Shown: positions 1 through 8,876, counted from the first letter of the stretch. The stretch: DNA of 39,617 nucleotides from Bacteroidota bacterium (GCA_013286325.1 JABDFZ010000016.1:1-39617); one strand, 5' to 3'. Numbers and translations: made by a program. The notes: generated from the sequence alone by a model not told the origin.

Positions 1-238
1 GTAAACTGATTGCAATCGCTTAACCAATAAAGCAATGGCAATCAAAAAGCCAATATAACAGTTTCAATAATCATTAGTAATTATACCATTGTTTTGTTAC
101 AAAGTAAACAACAAGGGCGTTTTGTGCAATGCTGGCAAACATACATTTAATAGGTTCGGAGAAAATTTAACAGAGATAAAATCAAGGACATAAGGACATG
201 TAAAGAATTTTAATATCATAACGGTTTACTTGTAATAG

Positions 239-1582
239 TTAATTCATTAGCCTGCCTGCCAAATCAATTGTCCGGGCAAAGGGGTTTAAAAATCGATTTG
301 CTAATATGACAAATTCCCGGCGGGTAATTGCGCGGTTTATATCAAAGTCTGACTTGAATTTATACTGCGTTTTCCATGCTTTCTGCATGCTTTTATACAA
401 TATATCGGGGTCGGTTAAAGTATTATCGCTGATGAATGACAGTGTGTTGCCTATTGTAAATTTCTCTCCTAATTTTTCCTTATTAAACCATAAAAAAGCG
501 CGGGTGTATATCTCTGTCAAAACAGGTTTTACCTCCCCGGTATTAACCAGCGAATCGGGCATAAAAACAAATTGTGCATTATTGCCTATTTGCTGTTTCC
601 CGCGCAGCATGCCTGTAGCGCATACTTGCTGAACAGCCCTCCATGCAGGGTCGTTTTGTTTAATATCGGCAAATGGCAAAAGGTATCCCTTAAAATCTAA
701 AAGCTCACCCTGTATTATGCGTACGTTTAAATGCTGGGTAGTGGTTTTAAAAAAGGCACAAAATGCCGCTATGGTACCAACACCCTGCCCCAGTTGAAGT
801 TGTAGCGGTAGGTACTGAATATTTTTATCACCGGGCAATACTTTTTCTGTACATAATATATTATCAGCGTCCCTTACTAAAACAGCATTTACAGGGATGC
901 AGTAGGCAGGGTAAGGCGGGTAATTATTTTTAGGTGAATTGTTATCAGCAGATTGCTGCCCCGGGAGGGCTTCGCCTGTGGCTATTGATGTACGGTATAA
1001 TTGCGATGTGCTGTTATCTGTATGGTTATCAAACCTAATAGGAAATTTTGCGCCTGCTTTAGTAGCAACATCGCCATTTTCAGTTGCATCAACCACAATC
1101 CTCGCTTTAATAGTTATGTTTTTTCCGTCTTGTTTAATGGTTGTTTCCCATCTGTCGCCATCTTTTTTAATAACTCCAAATGTAGCGTTCGAATAAATAG
1201 TGAGGTTTTTTACGGTATCGGCAATTTTTTTAAGAATAGATGCGCCTGTTGTAAGATCGAGTTTTAATGCGGCGTTTTTAGCTGTATCGTATCCTGGTGT
1301 TTTGCTGTAAAAGTCTTGTGCGTGTTTGCGGAATTCGCCCCAGATACCAGATGGTATATTGCTGTTGGCATCTATGGTAAACATTATACCAGGACTTGTG
1401 CCTCCGCTAAGTTTTAATCCATCGTTTACCCATATGGCTTTCACCTTGCTGCGGGCGCATTGTATTGCTGTTGCAATACCACTTGGGCTGCCGCCAATCA
1501 CCAGTACATCGGTTTTTATAGTTTGGGCGTATAATAAAGAACAATGGGAAACGAACAAAAACAGGATCAGTTTTTTTATCAT
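239..1582 (-). CDS. Exported FAD-dependent oxidoreductase
   Basis: Predicted secreted flavoprotein of 447 residues. Residues 1-19 form a signal peptide ending LLYAQ. A Rossmann dinucleotide-binding motif follows directly (VLVIGGSPSGIATAIQCA, about residues 26-43), and a second FAD-family signature, DATENGD, lies near residue 190. This fits the FAD_oxidored family (PF12831-like), often found near polysaccharide-degradation genes in Bacteroidota. The substrate cannot be read from the sequence. The gene stands alone: the neighbour at 1675 is divergent, and 238 bases without a gene lie downstream. The ATG start is supported by the signal peptide. The first loop reads GGSPSG where GGGPAG or GGTPGG is more usual. 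Family assignment is firm, function is not. Confidence 0.8.
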   Translation of the reverse strand: MIKKLILFLFVSHCSLLYAQTIKTDVLVIGGSPSGIATAIQCARSKVKAIWVNDGLKLSGGTSPGIMFTIDANSNIPSGIWGEFRKHAQDFYSKTPGYDTAKNAALKLDLTTGASILKKIADTVKNLTIYSNATFGVIKKDGDRWETTIKQDGKNITIKARIVVDATENGDVATKAGAKFPIRFDNHTDNSTSQLYRTSIATGEALPGQQSADNNSPKNNYPPYPAYCIPVNAVLVRDADNILCTEKVLPGDKNIQYLPLQLQLGQGVGTIAAFCAFFKTTTQHLNVRIIQGELLDFKGYLLPFADIKQNDPAWRAVQQVCATGMLRGKQQIGNNAQFVFMPDSLVNTGEVKPVLTEIYTRAFLWFNKEKLGEKFTIGNTLSFISDNTLTDPDILYKSMQKAWKTQYKFKSDFDINRAITRREFVILANRFLNPFARTIDLAGRLMN

Positions 1583-1674
1583 AGGGGTGTAAATAACTTC
1601 TACAAAACGCTAAATTAGGCTAAAAGCTTATTGAAGATTAAAATAAATACCTAAATTAAACTTTTTTAATTACC

Positions 1675-2199
1675 ATGATTGACGAACAATTGAAATTCCC
1701 GGCCGGAAAGTTTAAGGCTCCGGTATCTTATACTGCCGAAGATATACGCAAATGGATCACCATTATAAAGGAATTCCCAGGAAGGCTGCGCCAGGCAATT
1801 ATCGGCTTAAATGAAAAACAACTGGACACGCCATACCGTACAGGCGGCTGGTCGTTAAGGCAGGTTGTACACCATGTTGCCGACAGCCACATGAACTCAA
1901 TATTACGCTTTAAATGGGCGTTAACAGAAGATAACCCAACCATAAAGCCATTCGAAGAAGCTGACTGGGCCCTGCTGCCTGATTACCGCCTGCCTGTTGA
2001 ACCATCGTTAAGAATACTTGAAGGTTTGCATTTGCATTGGGTGGCATTGCTTGAAAGCTTTACAGATGAGGAATGGAGCCGTACATTTATGCATCCTCAA
2101 TCCGGCGAAACCATGCAGCTCAAAAAAGCGCTGGCTTTATATGCATGTCATAGCAAACATCATTTGGCGCATATTACAGAAACGATCAAGACGTTTTAA
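1675..2199 (+). CDS. DinB/YfiT-family putative metal-dependent transferase
   Basis: A 174-residue protein of the DinB four-helix fold, close in layout to Bacillus YfiT, for which thiol-transferase or hydrolase roles have been proposed. The three expected metal-binding histidines are visible: one in VVHHVADSH (about residues 65-73) and two in the C-terminal HSKHHLAH stretch. Conserved blocks include TPYRTGGWSLRQVVHH and the closing HITETI. There is no signal peptide, so it should be cytoplasmic. It reads divergently from the oxidoreductase and convergently with the outer-membrane gene at 2257, with a hairpin between. The true substrate is unknown. Confidence 0.8.
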   Translation: MIDEQLKFPAGKFKAPVSYTAEDIRKWITIIKEFPGRLRQAIIGLNEKQLDTPYRTGGWSLRQVVHHVADSHMNSILRFKWALTEDNPTIKPFEEADWALLPDYRLPVEPSLRILEGLHLHWVALLESFTDEEWSRTFMHPQSGETMQLKKALALYACHSKHHLAHITETIKTF

Positions 2200-2202
2200 C
2201 AT

Positions 2203-2242
2203 TGATTAAAGGATTACGCTTAGCGACGTAATCCTTTAATCA
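2203..2242. terminator. Bidirectional hairpin between convergent genes
   Basis: Perfect 16-base inverted repeat, arms 2203-2218 and 2227-2242 with an 8-base loop, placed between two converging genes. A short T-run follows on the plus strand (2243-2246). It likely ends transcription from both sides; this is inferred from position and symmetry. Confidence 0.7.
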
Positions 2243-2256
2243 TTTTACCAGGCAGG

Positions 2257-3057
2257 TTAGAGATTAAAAATATTATACTCCAGCCTGATCAGGTACATAT
2301 GCGCTGTATTTCTTACCATAGAATTATACAGTGGCAAACGATACGAAAAATCAACCCGCAGTTCGGTATTAAAGATTAGCTGAACAGCCGGAGCTGCATC
2401 CAGGTAGCTTTGCCTATATCCGGGATTTATCTTACCCAAAAACTCCGCGTACACATTTAAATTTACCTGTTTGTAGCTTGTGTATGCTTTTGGGAGCAGC
2501 AAGTAACCGGATGATAAGGTATAGCCAATTGCATTTTTAGCATTGGCCGACGGCACGTCATAGCCACCCCGGTTATCCCAGGCGTGCAGGTAACTTACCG
2601 AACCGGCCAATGCCAGTTTATGCAATAACTGGGTGAAAATCACTCCGCTTTGAAGGCCGGAATTATCTCCCTCCAACGTAATTTCCTGGTTAACTATAGG
2701 GTTATTAATGCTTGATAGTTTTGCAAAAAACGCTCCACGAAAATGCCTCTGCACTGAATCGACAGATAGAAAGCGGTACTTGGCATAAGCGCTGCCACCT
2801 TCAAAATGCTGTTGCCCCTGGTAATAATCAGAAACATACAAAGAACCATGCAACATTAAATTTTTGCTGGCGCCATACATTACTTCAAGGGTACTCCGAT
2901 TTTTATATGATGGATTAAAGTAACCCTGGTTCTCGAGCCTGATACCGAGCGAATGCGTTGCCATATTGCTGGCCGGCTCGGTACTTACATATAATTCCTG
3001 CGAAAATACAGGGCACACTAACGCCAAAAGGCATGTAGCCAATAATAAATGCTTCAT
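2257..3057 (-). CDS. Outer-membrane beta-barrel protein of a metal-related operon
   Basis: Protein of 266 residues with a signal peptide (residues 1-19, ending PVFSQ) followed by alternating hydrophobic/polar strands and a C-terminal LIRLEYNIFNL strand, as expected of an outer-membrane barrel. I do not recognise a named domain. It starts 13 bases after the HMA-domain gene and is the last gene of the set 4037-2257 (HYC_CC_PP, HMA protein, this protein). That context suggests a role in metal, perhaps copper, handling at the cell surface. Histidines are scattered, with no obvious metal-binding cluster, so the metal link is context only. Confidence 0.6.
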   Translation of the reverse strand: MKHLLLATCLLALVCPVFSQELYVSTEPASNMATHSLGIRLENQGYFNPSYKNRSTLEVMYGASKNLMLHGSLYVSDYYQGQQHFEGGSAYAKYRFLSVDSVQRHFRGAFFAKLSSINNPIVNQEITLEGDNSGLQSGVIFTQLLHKLALAGSVSYLHAWDNRGGYDVPSANAKNAIGYTLSSGYLLLPKAYTSYKQVNLNVYAEFLGKINPGYRQSYLDAAPAVQLIFNTELRVDFSYRLPLYNSMVRNTAHMYLIRLEYNIFNL

Positions 3058-3070
3058 AAAATTATAAAGC

Positions 3071-3574
3071 TTAAATAGCTACGTGATAAAGCCTGCCTGT
3101 TTTTGCAGTATTTATCGCAGCAATCTGGCCCAGATATTTTTTGGATACAGATTTTGGCGCAAAACCTTTGTCGACGATAGTTATAGCTACTTGTCCGTCC
3201 AATGATTTCTCAGGTTTGTTCATTAACTGGAAGGTGTCGCCACCATAGCTAAAATAATTGTCGGCAATTTTTACGTTAGCAAAATCGAAGGTGGCCTTCA
3301 GGCTATTCACAAAAAAGCCTGCATCCTGTACTTTTTTACTTATCAGGTCGAAGTTTACCTGCTCACCGGCTTTAAAAGTGATGGTAAAAAGATTACGCAT
3401 CAGGTCGGGTTTTATATCAGTAATAAAAGGCAGTGTTCTTAACGATTTTTCTGTGGCTTTGGCACAAAGGGCGCAGGTTAGGCCGCTAACCTGTAGTTCG
3501 GCTTTGGTAAATTGAGCCTTGGCAATTCCTGTGGTAAGCACCAACAGGGTAATAAATATTTTAAGGAATTTCAT
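3071..3574 (-). CDS. Secreted heavy-metal-associated (HMA) domain protein
   Basis: Protein of 167 residues from the ATG at 3574; a TTG nine bases upstream is less likely. A signal peptide (about residues 1-20, ending GIAKA) is followed by a ferredoxin-like HMA domain with the metal-binding motif GLTCALCAKA (Cys34 and Cys37). The domain spans roughly residues 24-90. The remaining ~75 residues match no family I know and may form a second small domain. Most HMA domains are cytosolic chaperones or sit in P-type ATPases; this one should be periplasmic or lipid-associated. It lies between the HYC_CC_PP gene and the outer-membrane gene, in the same orientation. Confidence 0.75.
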   Translation of the reverse strand: MKFLKIFITLLVLTTGIAKAQFTKAELQVSGLTCALCAKATEKSLRTLPFITDIKPDLMRNLFTITFKAGEQVNFDLISKKVQDAGFFVNSLKATFDFANVKIADNYFSYGGDTFQLMNKPEKSLDGQVAITIVDKGFAPKSVSKKYLGQIAAINTAKTGRLYHVAI

Positions 3575-3650
3575 ATCGATCAAAAAAATTAATAATTAAA
3601 AAATAACATTAGTTGTCTTTTAGCTGCCAGATGCAGCATATTAATATTGA

Positions 3651-4037
3651 TCAGATACGGAAGTTGCAGTTTTTCAAAAAGGTGAAAATATTATCTACGG
3701 GAGGCTCGGGCGGGTCTTTATTAATCTTATTCTCTACAATAAACTGCTTTGCTGATAAGGAAATGTACGCAAAAGGCAGGCTTGGTGTAGTTAAATTAAA
3801 TAAGCGGGATGAAAACGGGGTTGATCCGGATTGATGGGCATCTTTAACCTTTATTTCGAAACGCTTATCGTGGCAGCACTTCATTTTGCAGGATGCCATT
3901 ATGCCACAGTTTTTGGCCGGAGCATCAATTTTTACAGAATATATATTGCTAAGGCAGTAATGCAGATTAAGCGCAAAGCCAGTTACTGTAATCAAATACA
4001 GCATTATTAAAAGCAAGGCTCCTGATTTCTTAATCAT
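3651..4037 (-). CDS. HYC_CC_PP-family small exported protein
   Basis: Protein of 128 residues carrying the three short motifs that name this Bacteroidota family: HYC (residues 26-28), CC within CKMKCCHDK (Cys54-Cys55), and DPPEPP (108-113). One hydrophobic segment (residues 6-23) acts as signal or anchor. The Cys-rich part has Cys28, 44, 50, 54 and 55 plus His26 and His56, which suggests metal binding. The ATG at 4037 is preferred over the upstream TTG at 4043. It is the first gene of the metal-related set, 76 bases ahead of the HMA gene. The biochemical role of the family is, to my knowledge, not established. Confidence 0.75.
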   Translation of the reverse strand: MIKKSGALLLIMLYLITVTGFALNLHYCLSNIYSVKIDAPAKNCGIMASCKMKCCHDKRFEIKVKDAHQSGSTPFSSRLFNLTTPSLPFAYISLSAKQFIVENKINKDPPEPPVDNIFTFLKNCNFRI

Positions 4038-4057
4038 AAACAAAAATACTGTTTAAC

Positions 4058-4111
4058 TTATTGATTACAATGGCTTTTAGACGAATAAATTTACAATTTT
4101 ATTGATTACAA
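4058..4111. repeat. 13-base direct repeat upstream of the metal operon
   Basis: TTATTGATTACAA occurs at 4058-4070 and again at 4099-4111, with starts 41 bases apart (close to four helical turns). Both copies lie upstream of the operon that starts at 4037; the distal copy overlaps the stop codon of the upstream acetyltransferase gene. They could be two binding sites for one regulator, by inference from spacing and position only. Confidence 0.4.
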
Positions 4112-4597
4112 CGTATTAACACTCATAAATAATACAACCGAAGTTTCTTTTTGCCGTTCATTAATATTCCAATAAGTACTAAGGAGTCTGTCTTTCTCCT
4201 CCGCAGAAACAAGGCGAAAGCCATGCCGTTCATAAAGCCGGATCGCCCATGAGGCTGCCGCCCAGGTGCCCACTAATAATGTTCCCTCTGTTTTACTTAT
4301 CAAATTATTAAGTAATGTGCTGCCGATGCCTTTGCCCTGTTGGGTACTTCTTACATAGGCATGGCGAATCAGCATAACATCCTGCACCTTTTGAAGCCCC
4401 ATTATGCCAGTTAAAACACCTGATTCTTCCCAGCCCCAAAAATTGACCGCGGCGGCGATCTCCGTTTTGAGGGCTGCATGCGACATATAAGGTTCGTGCC
4501 AGCAGTCATCGGGAATAACTCCTCTGTAGGCTTCGGCAGCTTCATTTATAATTTCGTGTATAATGGCAAAATCAATATTGGTACATCGCCGGATCAT
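4106..4597 (-). CDS. GNAT-family N-acetyltransferase
   Basis: Protein of 163 residues with the GNAT acetyl-CoA-binding signature: strand VMLIRHAYV followed by the pyrophosphate loop QQGKGIGSTLL (about residues 86-96), then WAIRLYERHGF as the usual motif B. It is a cytoplasmic, single-domain acetyltransferase; the acceptor (small molecule or protein) cannot be told. It reads in the same direction as the metal operon downstream, with 68 bases between, so weak co-transcription is possible. The length is normal for the family. Confidence 0.85.
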   Translation of the reverse strand: MIRRCTNIDFAIIHEIINEAAEAYRGVIPDDCWHEPYMSHAALKTEIAAAVNFWGWEESGVLTGIMGLQKVQDVMLIRHAYVRSTQQGKGIGSTLLNNLISKTEGTLLVGTWAAASWAIRLYERHGFRLVSAEEKDRLLSTYWNINERQKETSVVLFMSVNTL

Positions 4598-4690
4598 ATT
4601 ATTTATTTTAAAGGTTTCGGTAAATCATGAACAAGGAACAGGTATAGGTTGATTATGGCAGGTAGTAAACCAGCCAAATTTAACCCAATA

Positions 4691-4714
4691 AAAAGGCCCC
4701 GATCAATAGGGGCC
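4691..4714 (-). terminator. Rho-independent terminator of the glycine-rich protein gene
   Basis: GGCCCC (4695-4700) and GGGGCC (4709-4714) form a GC-rich stem with an 8-base loop. On the minus strand it is followed by TTTTTATT, which is a textbook intrinsic terminator about 30 bases past the stop codon at 4743. Confidence 0.85.
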
Positions 4715-4742
4715 ATTCAAATATATTTATATGTATCGGCAA

Positions 4743-5600
4743 TTAAATGCCTTTGTCATCATTACTTGGTAAGCTTGCTATCCTGTAAGCGGTATTTCCA
4801 TCAGGACCGGTCACTTTTTCGTAATAGATGTTATTAGGGGAAACAAAATATTTTTTACCGTTAAGGGTAACTTTACGGCAATCGTCAGGTAACTGGTTCA
4901 CAACATCACCAACCTGCGGGGCAGCTACAGCTGCATTAGGGTCAGTAACCGCATCGCCGGTGTTTAAAACACCATCTTTACCGGCTACAACGTATATCTT
5001 TTTGCCTTTATCATCAACAGTTTCTTTATAATATACACCGTCCAACTCGTAGTACTGTACACCATCAATCTTTATCGGCTGTGCATCCTGAGGAAGATCA
5101 GGAACGCCTGCTCCAACCGGTGGTTCGGTAACCTGGTAGCCGCCATTGTCATAAGGGCTATAAAAAATACCGCCATAATAATAATATAGCGATGATCCCC
5201 AGTAAAACGGATAATAGCCAAAAGGCAGCACACCTAAATAGAACCCAAGATGCGGATAACCATAATAGCCTAAGCCTGTACGGTAAAACGCGCCGCCATG
5301 ATAACCTGTTGAACCACCAAGATAATTACCTGTGCGGCCCCTGTACGCAATTATCCCTGAATTAGCGCTGCGCGTGGTTGCATTGCTTCCAATATTATTT
5401 CCTCGGCTGTTAAATCCGGTGCTGTTACGCACACCGATTGATGAGCCGCTGCTGTGAAAACCGCCGCCACCGCCTGATCTTATACCACCGCCGCCACCGC
5501 CATGGCTTGCACCGCGCTGAGCATCGGCAGATGCTATCATCAGCACGGAAAGCATCCCGGTTAATAATAAACCGGATGCATATTTATATAACCTTTTCAT
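4743..5600 (-). CDS. Secreted Gly/Tyr-rich protein, DUF6515-like
   Basis: Protein of 285 residues: signal peptide (1-27, ending SADAQ), a Gly/Ser-rich low-complexity stretch (about 30-75), a Tyr/Gly-rich hydrophobic centre (about 95-150), then two related C-terminal units. Unit one (about 164-207) has PIKIDGVQYYELDGVYYKE; unit two (about 231-275) has KVTLNGKKYFVSPNNIYYEK. The shared pattern, including a Lys/Asp-rich turn and a closing Y-V/R-I strand, points to an internal duplication. The layout resembles DUF6515 proteins of Bacteroidota, whose role is unknown. It is likely exported to the periplasm or surface. It is a single gene with its own terminator. Confidence 0.7.
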   Translation of the reverse strand: MKRLYKYASGLLLTGMLSVLMIASADAQRGASHGGGGGGIRSGGGGGFHSSGSSIGVRNSTGFNSRGNNIGSNATTRSANSGIIAYRGRTGNYLGGSTGYHGGAFYRTGLGYYGYPHLGFYLGVLPFGYYPFYWGSSLYYYYGGIFYSPYDNGGYQVTEPPVGAGVPDLPQDAQPIKIDGVQYYELDGVYYKETVDDKGKKIYVVAGKDGVLNTGDAVTDPNAAVAAPQVGDVVNQLPDDCRKVTLNGKKYFVSPNNIYYEKVTGPDGNTAYRIASLPSNDDKGI

Positions 5601-5767
5601 ATTTTTATTATATCTATTTAACTAACAGAAATTTTTTATTTTAAGTATAGGGGGCTTTAAAATAAAGCTATTACCCGTTAGACAAAAAAGCTACACAAAG
5701 GTTTAATGCCTTATCAAAAATATTCACCAATTTATCAATTTCCTAATTAATTGTCTTCTAAGTACAA

Positions 5768-7105
5768 TTATCCCTGAATTTCTATTGTTCCATGCGGGAA
5801 AATAAGCTTAAATGTGCTCCCTTTTCCCTTTTCAGAAACAACCTCAATTTTTATACGATGGAATCCGGCTATTGATTTTACAATTGGTAACCCAAGGCCA
5901 AAACTATCTTGCTGAAGCGATTGCCTGAATTTTTTAAACCTGTTAAAAATATATGGAAGATCTTCATTGGAAATCCCAATACCGGTATCAATTATACTAA
6001 CTGTGAAGGTATTGTTTTCGCGGGCTGCAATAACTTTTATATCACCATTCTCATGGTTATATTTTATAGCATTATTAATGAGATTAAAGAACAGGTTGAA
6101 CAGCAGGAATTTATTTACGTTTATCAGGTACCAATCTTGCGGCACCGATGCTTCATAGCTAATATTTTTATCCTGAAATCTGATAGAGATCTCTTCATGA
6201 ACCTCCTGCAGCAGCACATTGAGCGCGATCTTATCTTCTTTTAAAAACTGATCATTTTCAATCTGCGATATCAGCAGCAGGGTTTTGGTTATGCTTTTTA
6301 AACGGTTCAGTATTTTTTGCATTTCCAGCAACCTGGCTTTAAGCTCATCAACAATATCCTCCCGCTCGAACATATTCTCAATTTTCGATTGCAAAATAGA
6401 TATAGGCGTCATCAGCTCGTGCGATGCATTTGAAATAAACTCACGTTCCTTCTGAAATGCACTCTCAATGGTCTCTATCATCTGGTGGATACTTATATCC
6501 AGATGTTGAAAATCGGAAGTAGTTGTTTTTACCTCTTTAAAGGAGCCAAAATTGGGGAATTTGTGGCCAACAAGCTTGGTTTTTATAATTAACCCCAATG
6601 GCCTCAGCACATAGTTTGAATAAAGCTGATCTGCCAATATGGTCAGCAATATCATCCCGACTAAAACCCGGAAGGCGAGACTTTGTAATGGCCGTGTAGT
6701 TTCGGTAATTGCATCTACGCTTATGGCAATTTCAAGCAGGTACTTTTTATTTTCGACCTTAAAATTGTGGCTTAATATGCGGTACTCAATGGTATCGCCC
6801 TGTAATATGCGTTTTTCATTTTTTATGGTATCAACATATCCGGGCAGCGAATCAACATCGAGGCTAACGTAATCCTCTTTAAGCGGCGTATAGTAACTTG
6901 CATCACTTTCACCAGCCTGTATATAGCTTTTTATACCCTGTGTACCAACTATTTGCAGCAGCTTGTCTTTCTGTTTGCGAAGTTTATTATCGGTATAAGT
7001 TTGGTTAATATTTTTGATAAGTCCGGGCAAAAGGAGCACAAAAATGGTCACTATCACCAGTTTCGAGATGGTATTAAACAGCGTAAGTTTGGTTTTGAGC
7101 TTCAT
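5768..7105 (-). CDS. Two-component sensor histidine kinase
   Basis: Protein of 445 residues. Transmembrane segments at about 13-33 and 142-162 bracket a periplasmic sensor region of ~110 residues with no recognised domain. A HAMP-like linker leads to the dimerisation helix with the phosphorylated His229 in SNASHELMTPIS. The ATPase domain shows the N box (FNLINNAIKYN), G1 (DTGIGIS) and G2 (GLGLPIVKS). It should sense an envelope signal and phosphorylate the OmpR-type regulator at 7272-7955. The two genes are 166 bases apart, with an inverted repeat between them, unusually wide for such a pair, so their levels may be uncoupled. Confidence 0.93.
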   Translation of the reverse strand: MKLKTKLTLFNTISKLVIVTIFVLLLPGLIKNINQTYTDNKLRKQKDKLLQIVGTQGIKSYIQAGESDASYYTPLKEDYVSLDVDSLPGYVDTIKNEKRILQGDTIEYRILSHNFKVENKKYLLEIAISVDAITETTRPLQSLAFRVLVGMILLTILADQLYSNYVLRPLGLIIKTKLVGHKFPNFGSFKEVKTTTSDFQHLDISIHQMIETIESAFQKEREFISNASHELMTPISILQSKIENMFEREDIVDELKARLLEMQKILNRLKSITKTLLLISQIENDQFLKEDKIALNVLLQEVHEEISIRFQDKNISYEASVPQDWYLINVNKFLLFNLFFNLINNAIKYNHENGDIKVIAARENNTFTVSIIDTGIGISNEDLPYIFNRFKKFRQSLQQDSFGLGLPIVKSIAGFHRIKIEVVSEKGKGSTFKLIFPHGTIEIQG

Positions 7106-7132
7106 TTTTAGAAACCGGAATTAAAATTAAGA

Positions 7133-7268
7133 GCCAAGAATCAAGAACCAAGAGTCAGGAAGTTAGTTTATTAAAACGAATAAATCAGATAAAAATTCAG
7201 TAGGAAGTCCTTATATGAGAACTGTTCGTTTTCTATCTTGATTCTTGAGTCTTATATCTTGACTCCTT
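7133..7268. repeat. Imperfect inverted repeat between regulator and kinase genes
   Basis: The segment holds repeated words such as AAGAATCAAGA (7136-7146) with their reverse complement TCTTGATTCTT (7236-7246), and GAGTCAGGA with TCTTGACTCC further out. The arms are built from near-tandem copies of CAAGA/GAGTC words, so several alternative foldings are possible. It lies between two genes of one operon and could weaken read-through or shield upstream mRNA from decay. Confidence 0.55.
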
Positions 7269-7271
7269 TCC

Positions 7272-7955
7272 TCAACTGTTTATTTTTATTTTATATCCTA
7301 AGCCACGCACCGTTTCAAGCCAATCTGGCGGGGCGTGGGCGTTTAGCTTTTTCCGGATGTTTTTTATGTGCGCATCAATATAATTGGAATCGTAGTCGTC
7401 ATTTATAATACTTCCCCAAATATGTTCACTCAATTGCGAGCGTGTTAATGTGCGGTTTTTATGTAAAATTAAATAGGCTATAAGATCAAATTCCTTTTTG
7501 GTAATGGTATTTATCTCGGTATTATAATAGGTAATGGTACGTTCAGTAAGATTTATTAAAAACCCGCTCAGGTCAATAAGGTTTTGGTTTAAGCCAAAAC
7601 GCCTGCGGGTAATGGCCTGCATCCTGCTTTGCAGCTCTAATAATGAAAAGGGTTTCGCCAAATAATCGTCGGCTCCCAAATCCAATCCCTTTATACGGTC
7701 ATAAACTTCGGCCCTGGCGGTAAGTATAATGCAAATAGCTTCGGGATTGTTTTTTTTCGCTTCTTTAAGCAGGTCGAGGCCATCGTAATCAGGGAGACCA
7801 AGATCAATCAAAATAAAATCGTAAAGGTTAACCGCAATTTTTTCAGAGCCAGTAGTCCCGGTATAGCAAATCTCACAGATGTAGTTGTAGTTTGTCAGAA
7901 AGATTTCGAGTTCATCTGCAAGGGCCTTTTCGTCTTCAATTATCAAAACATTCAT
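7272..7955 (-). CDS. OmpR/PhoB-type response regulator
   Basis: Protein of 227 residues: receiver domain (1-115) with acidic pocket Glu7/Asp8/Glu9, phosphorylated Asp51 in LIDLGLPD, and the conserved Lys in LAKPFSLLEL. A winged-helix DNA-binding domain (about 130-225) ends in the typical HIKNIRKKLN...VRGLGYKI. Cytoplasmic transcription factor. The gene begins 6 bases after the outer-membrane gene at 7962 and precedes the kinase gene, so all are probably one transcript started upstream of 9218. The target genes are unknown but may include its own operon. Confidence 0.93.
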   Translation of the reverse strand: MNVLIIEDEKALADELEIFLTNYNYICEICYTGTTGSEKIAVNLYDFILIDLGLPDYDGLDLLKEAKKNNPEAICIILTARAEVYDRIKGLDLGADDYLAKPFSLLELQSRMQAITRRRFGLNQNLIDLSGFLINLTERTITYYNTEINTITKKEFDLIAYLILHKNRTLTRSQLSEHIWGSIINDDYDSNYIDAHIKNIRKKLNAHAPPDWLETVRGLGYKIKINS

Positions 7956-7961
7956 ACTGGT

Positions 7962-8846
7962 TTAAAAAAATAGGTAGTAAAATGTCAGGTTAAAAAAAAC
8001 TTCATGCCTGTTTTTTAGTTCGCCCTCTACGTTAACCGGGATGGAATACTTCCACGATGCCTCTAAAGTATAGTGTGGCCGGTTATAAGCTACTGGTAGT
8101 TTAATGCTGTAGTTAAGTGCATTAAACCTTCCATTATTGTACGGTTTTGCAGGAGAGCCCTCAAGTGGTTCATGCACGTCGGCTAAAGCAAACCGATCTA
8201 AATGGTCGCTAGAAAATTTCTGCACAAAATTTTGCGTACCAAAAATTGCACTGATACCCGGATCGAAAGAAAGATAGTCCTGGTCATCAAAAATCCCCCA
8301 GGAGGTCTCAATATGTTTAGTTGTGTTTAGGGTGATCAAAAAATCGCTTGATTTACCGAAAAGATAATCAGTTGTAATACTTGATTTAGCTATTTTCCAG
8401 TCGTAACTATTTTTAAAATTGATATCGTTTGATGATGCTGATTTTATTACATCTGCAGCATCTTTGTTAAAGAAAAACCGGCTATAGCTTATAGTACCGC
8501 TTGCTTTTTTTGAGTATTTATAAAAGTAGCCCGCTCCCAAATCTATCTCATCAATAAGCGGGTTATAACCCAATACCTTCATAGCCGAACCATATATAAA
8601 AAAGCCCGGTTTGGAATTATAAACAACATCAGTACTCATAAACGGATATTTGATGGGGCTGGTACGCCCATAAAACCAAACATCGCTGCCATAGTTAACT
8701 CCGACAGAAACAGACTGTTTCCTTAAAACAGAATCTGTATCGGCAATAGCGTGGGTTACCCCACCTTTATATAAGGACATTCTTAACGCATCAGCATTTA
8801 CAGCAGTACAAATTACAAGGAAGATCAATACAAAATAGTATCTCAT
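7962..8846 (-). CDS. Putative outer-membrane beta-barrel protein encoded with a two-component system
   Basis: Protein of 294 residues with a signal peptide (1-18, ending CTAVNA) and a body of alternating aromatic/polar strands ending in RHEVFFNLTFYYLFF, the pattern of an outer-membrane barrel closing on an aromatic residue. I do not recognise a family. It lies 30 bases downstream of a small secreted-protein gene and 6 bases upstream of the response regulator. The tight spacing implies co-expression and suggests that the kinase may monitor the state or cargo of this protein; that is inference. Confidence 0.6.
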   Translation of the reverse strand: MRYYFVLIFLVICTAVNADALRMSLYKGGVTHAIADTDSVLRKQSVSVGVNYGSDVWFYGRTSPIKYPFMSTDVVYNSKPGFFIYGSAMKVLGYNPLIDEIDLGAGYFYKYSKKASGTISYSRFFFNKDAADVIKSASSNDINFKNSYDWKIAKSSITTDYLFGKSSDFLITLNTTKHIETSWGIFDDQDYLSFDPGISAIFGTQNFVQKFSSDHLDRFALADVHEPLEGSPAKPYNNGRFNALNYSIKLPVAYNRPHYTLEASWKYSIPVNVEGELKNRHEVFFNLTFYYLFF

Positions 8847-8876
8847 TGAGGTTCGGTAAATTATCTGTCGAATTTG

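Noticed and set aside
1..238. Possible promoter or small gene at the left edge, with a GATTGCAATC palindrome at 8-17
   Set aside because: No open frame or convincing promoter pair is visible, and a 10-base palindrome alone is weak evidence.
4041..4048. Minus-strand TATTTTTG as the promoter of the metal operon
   Set aside because: It matches TAnnTTTG but lies only four bases before the ATG at 4037, so transcription would start inside the gene.
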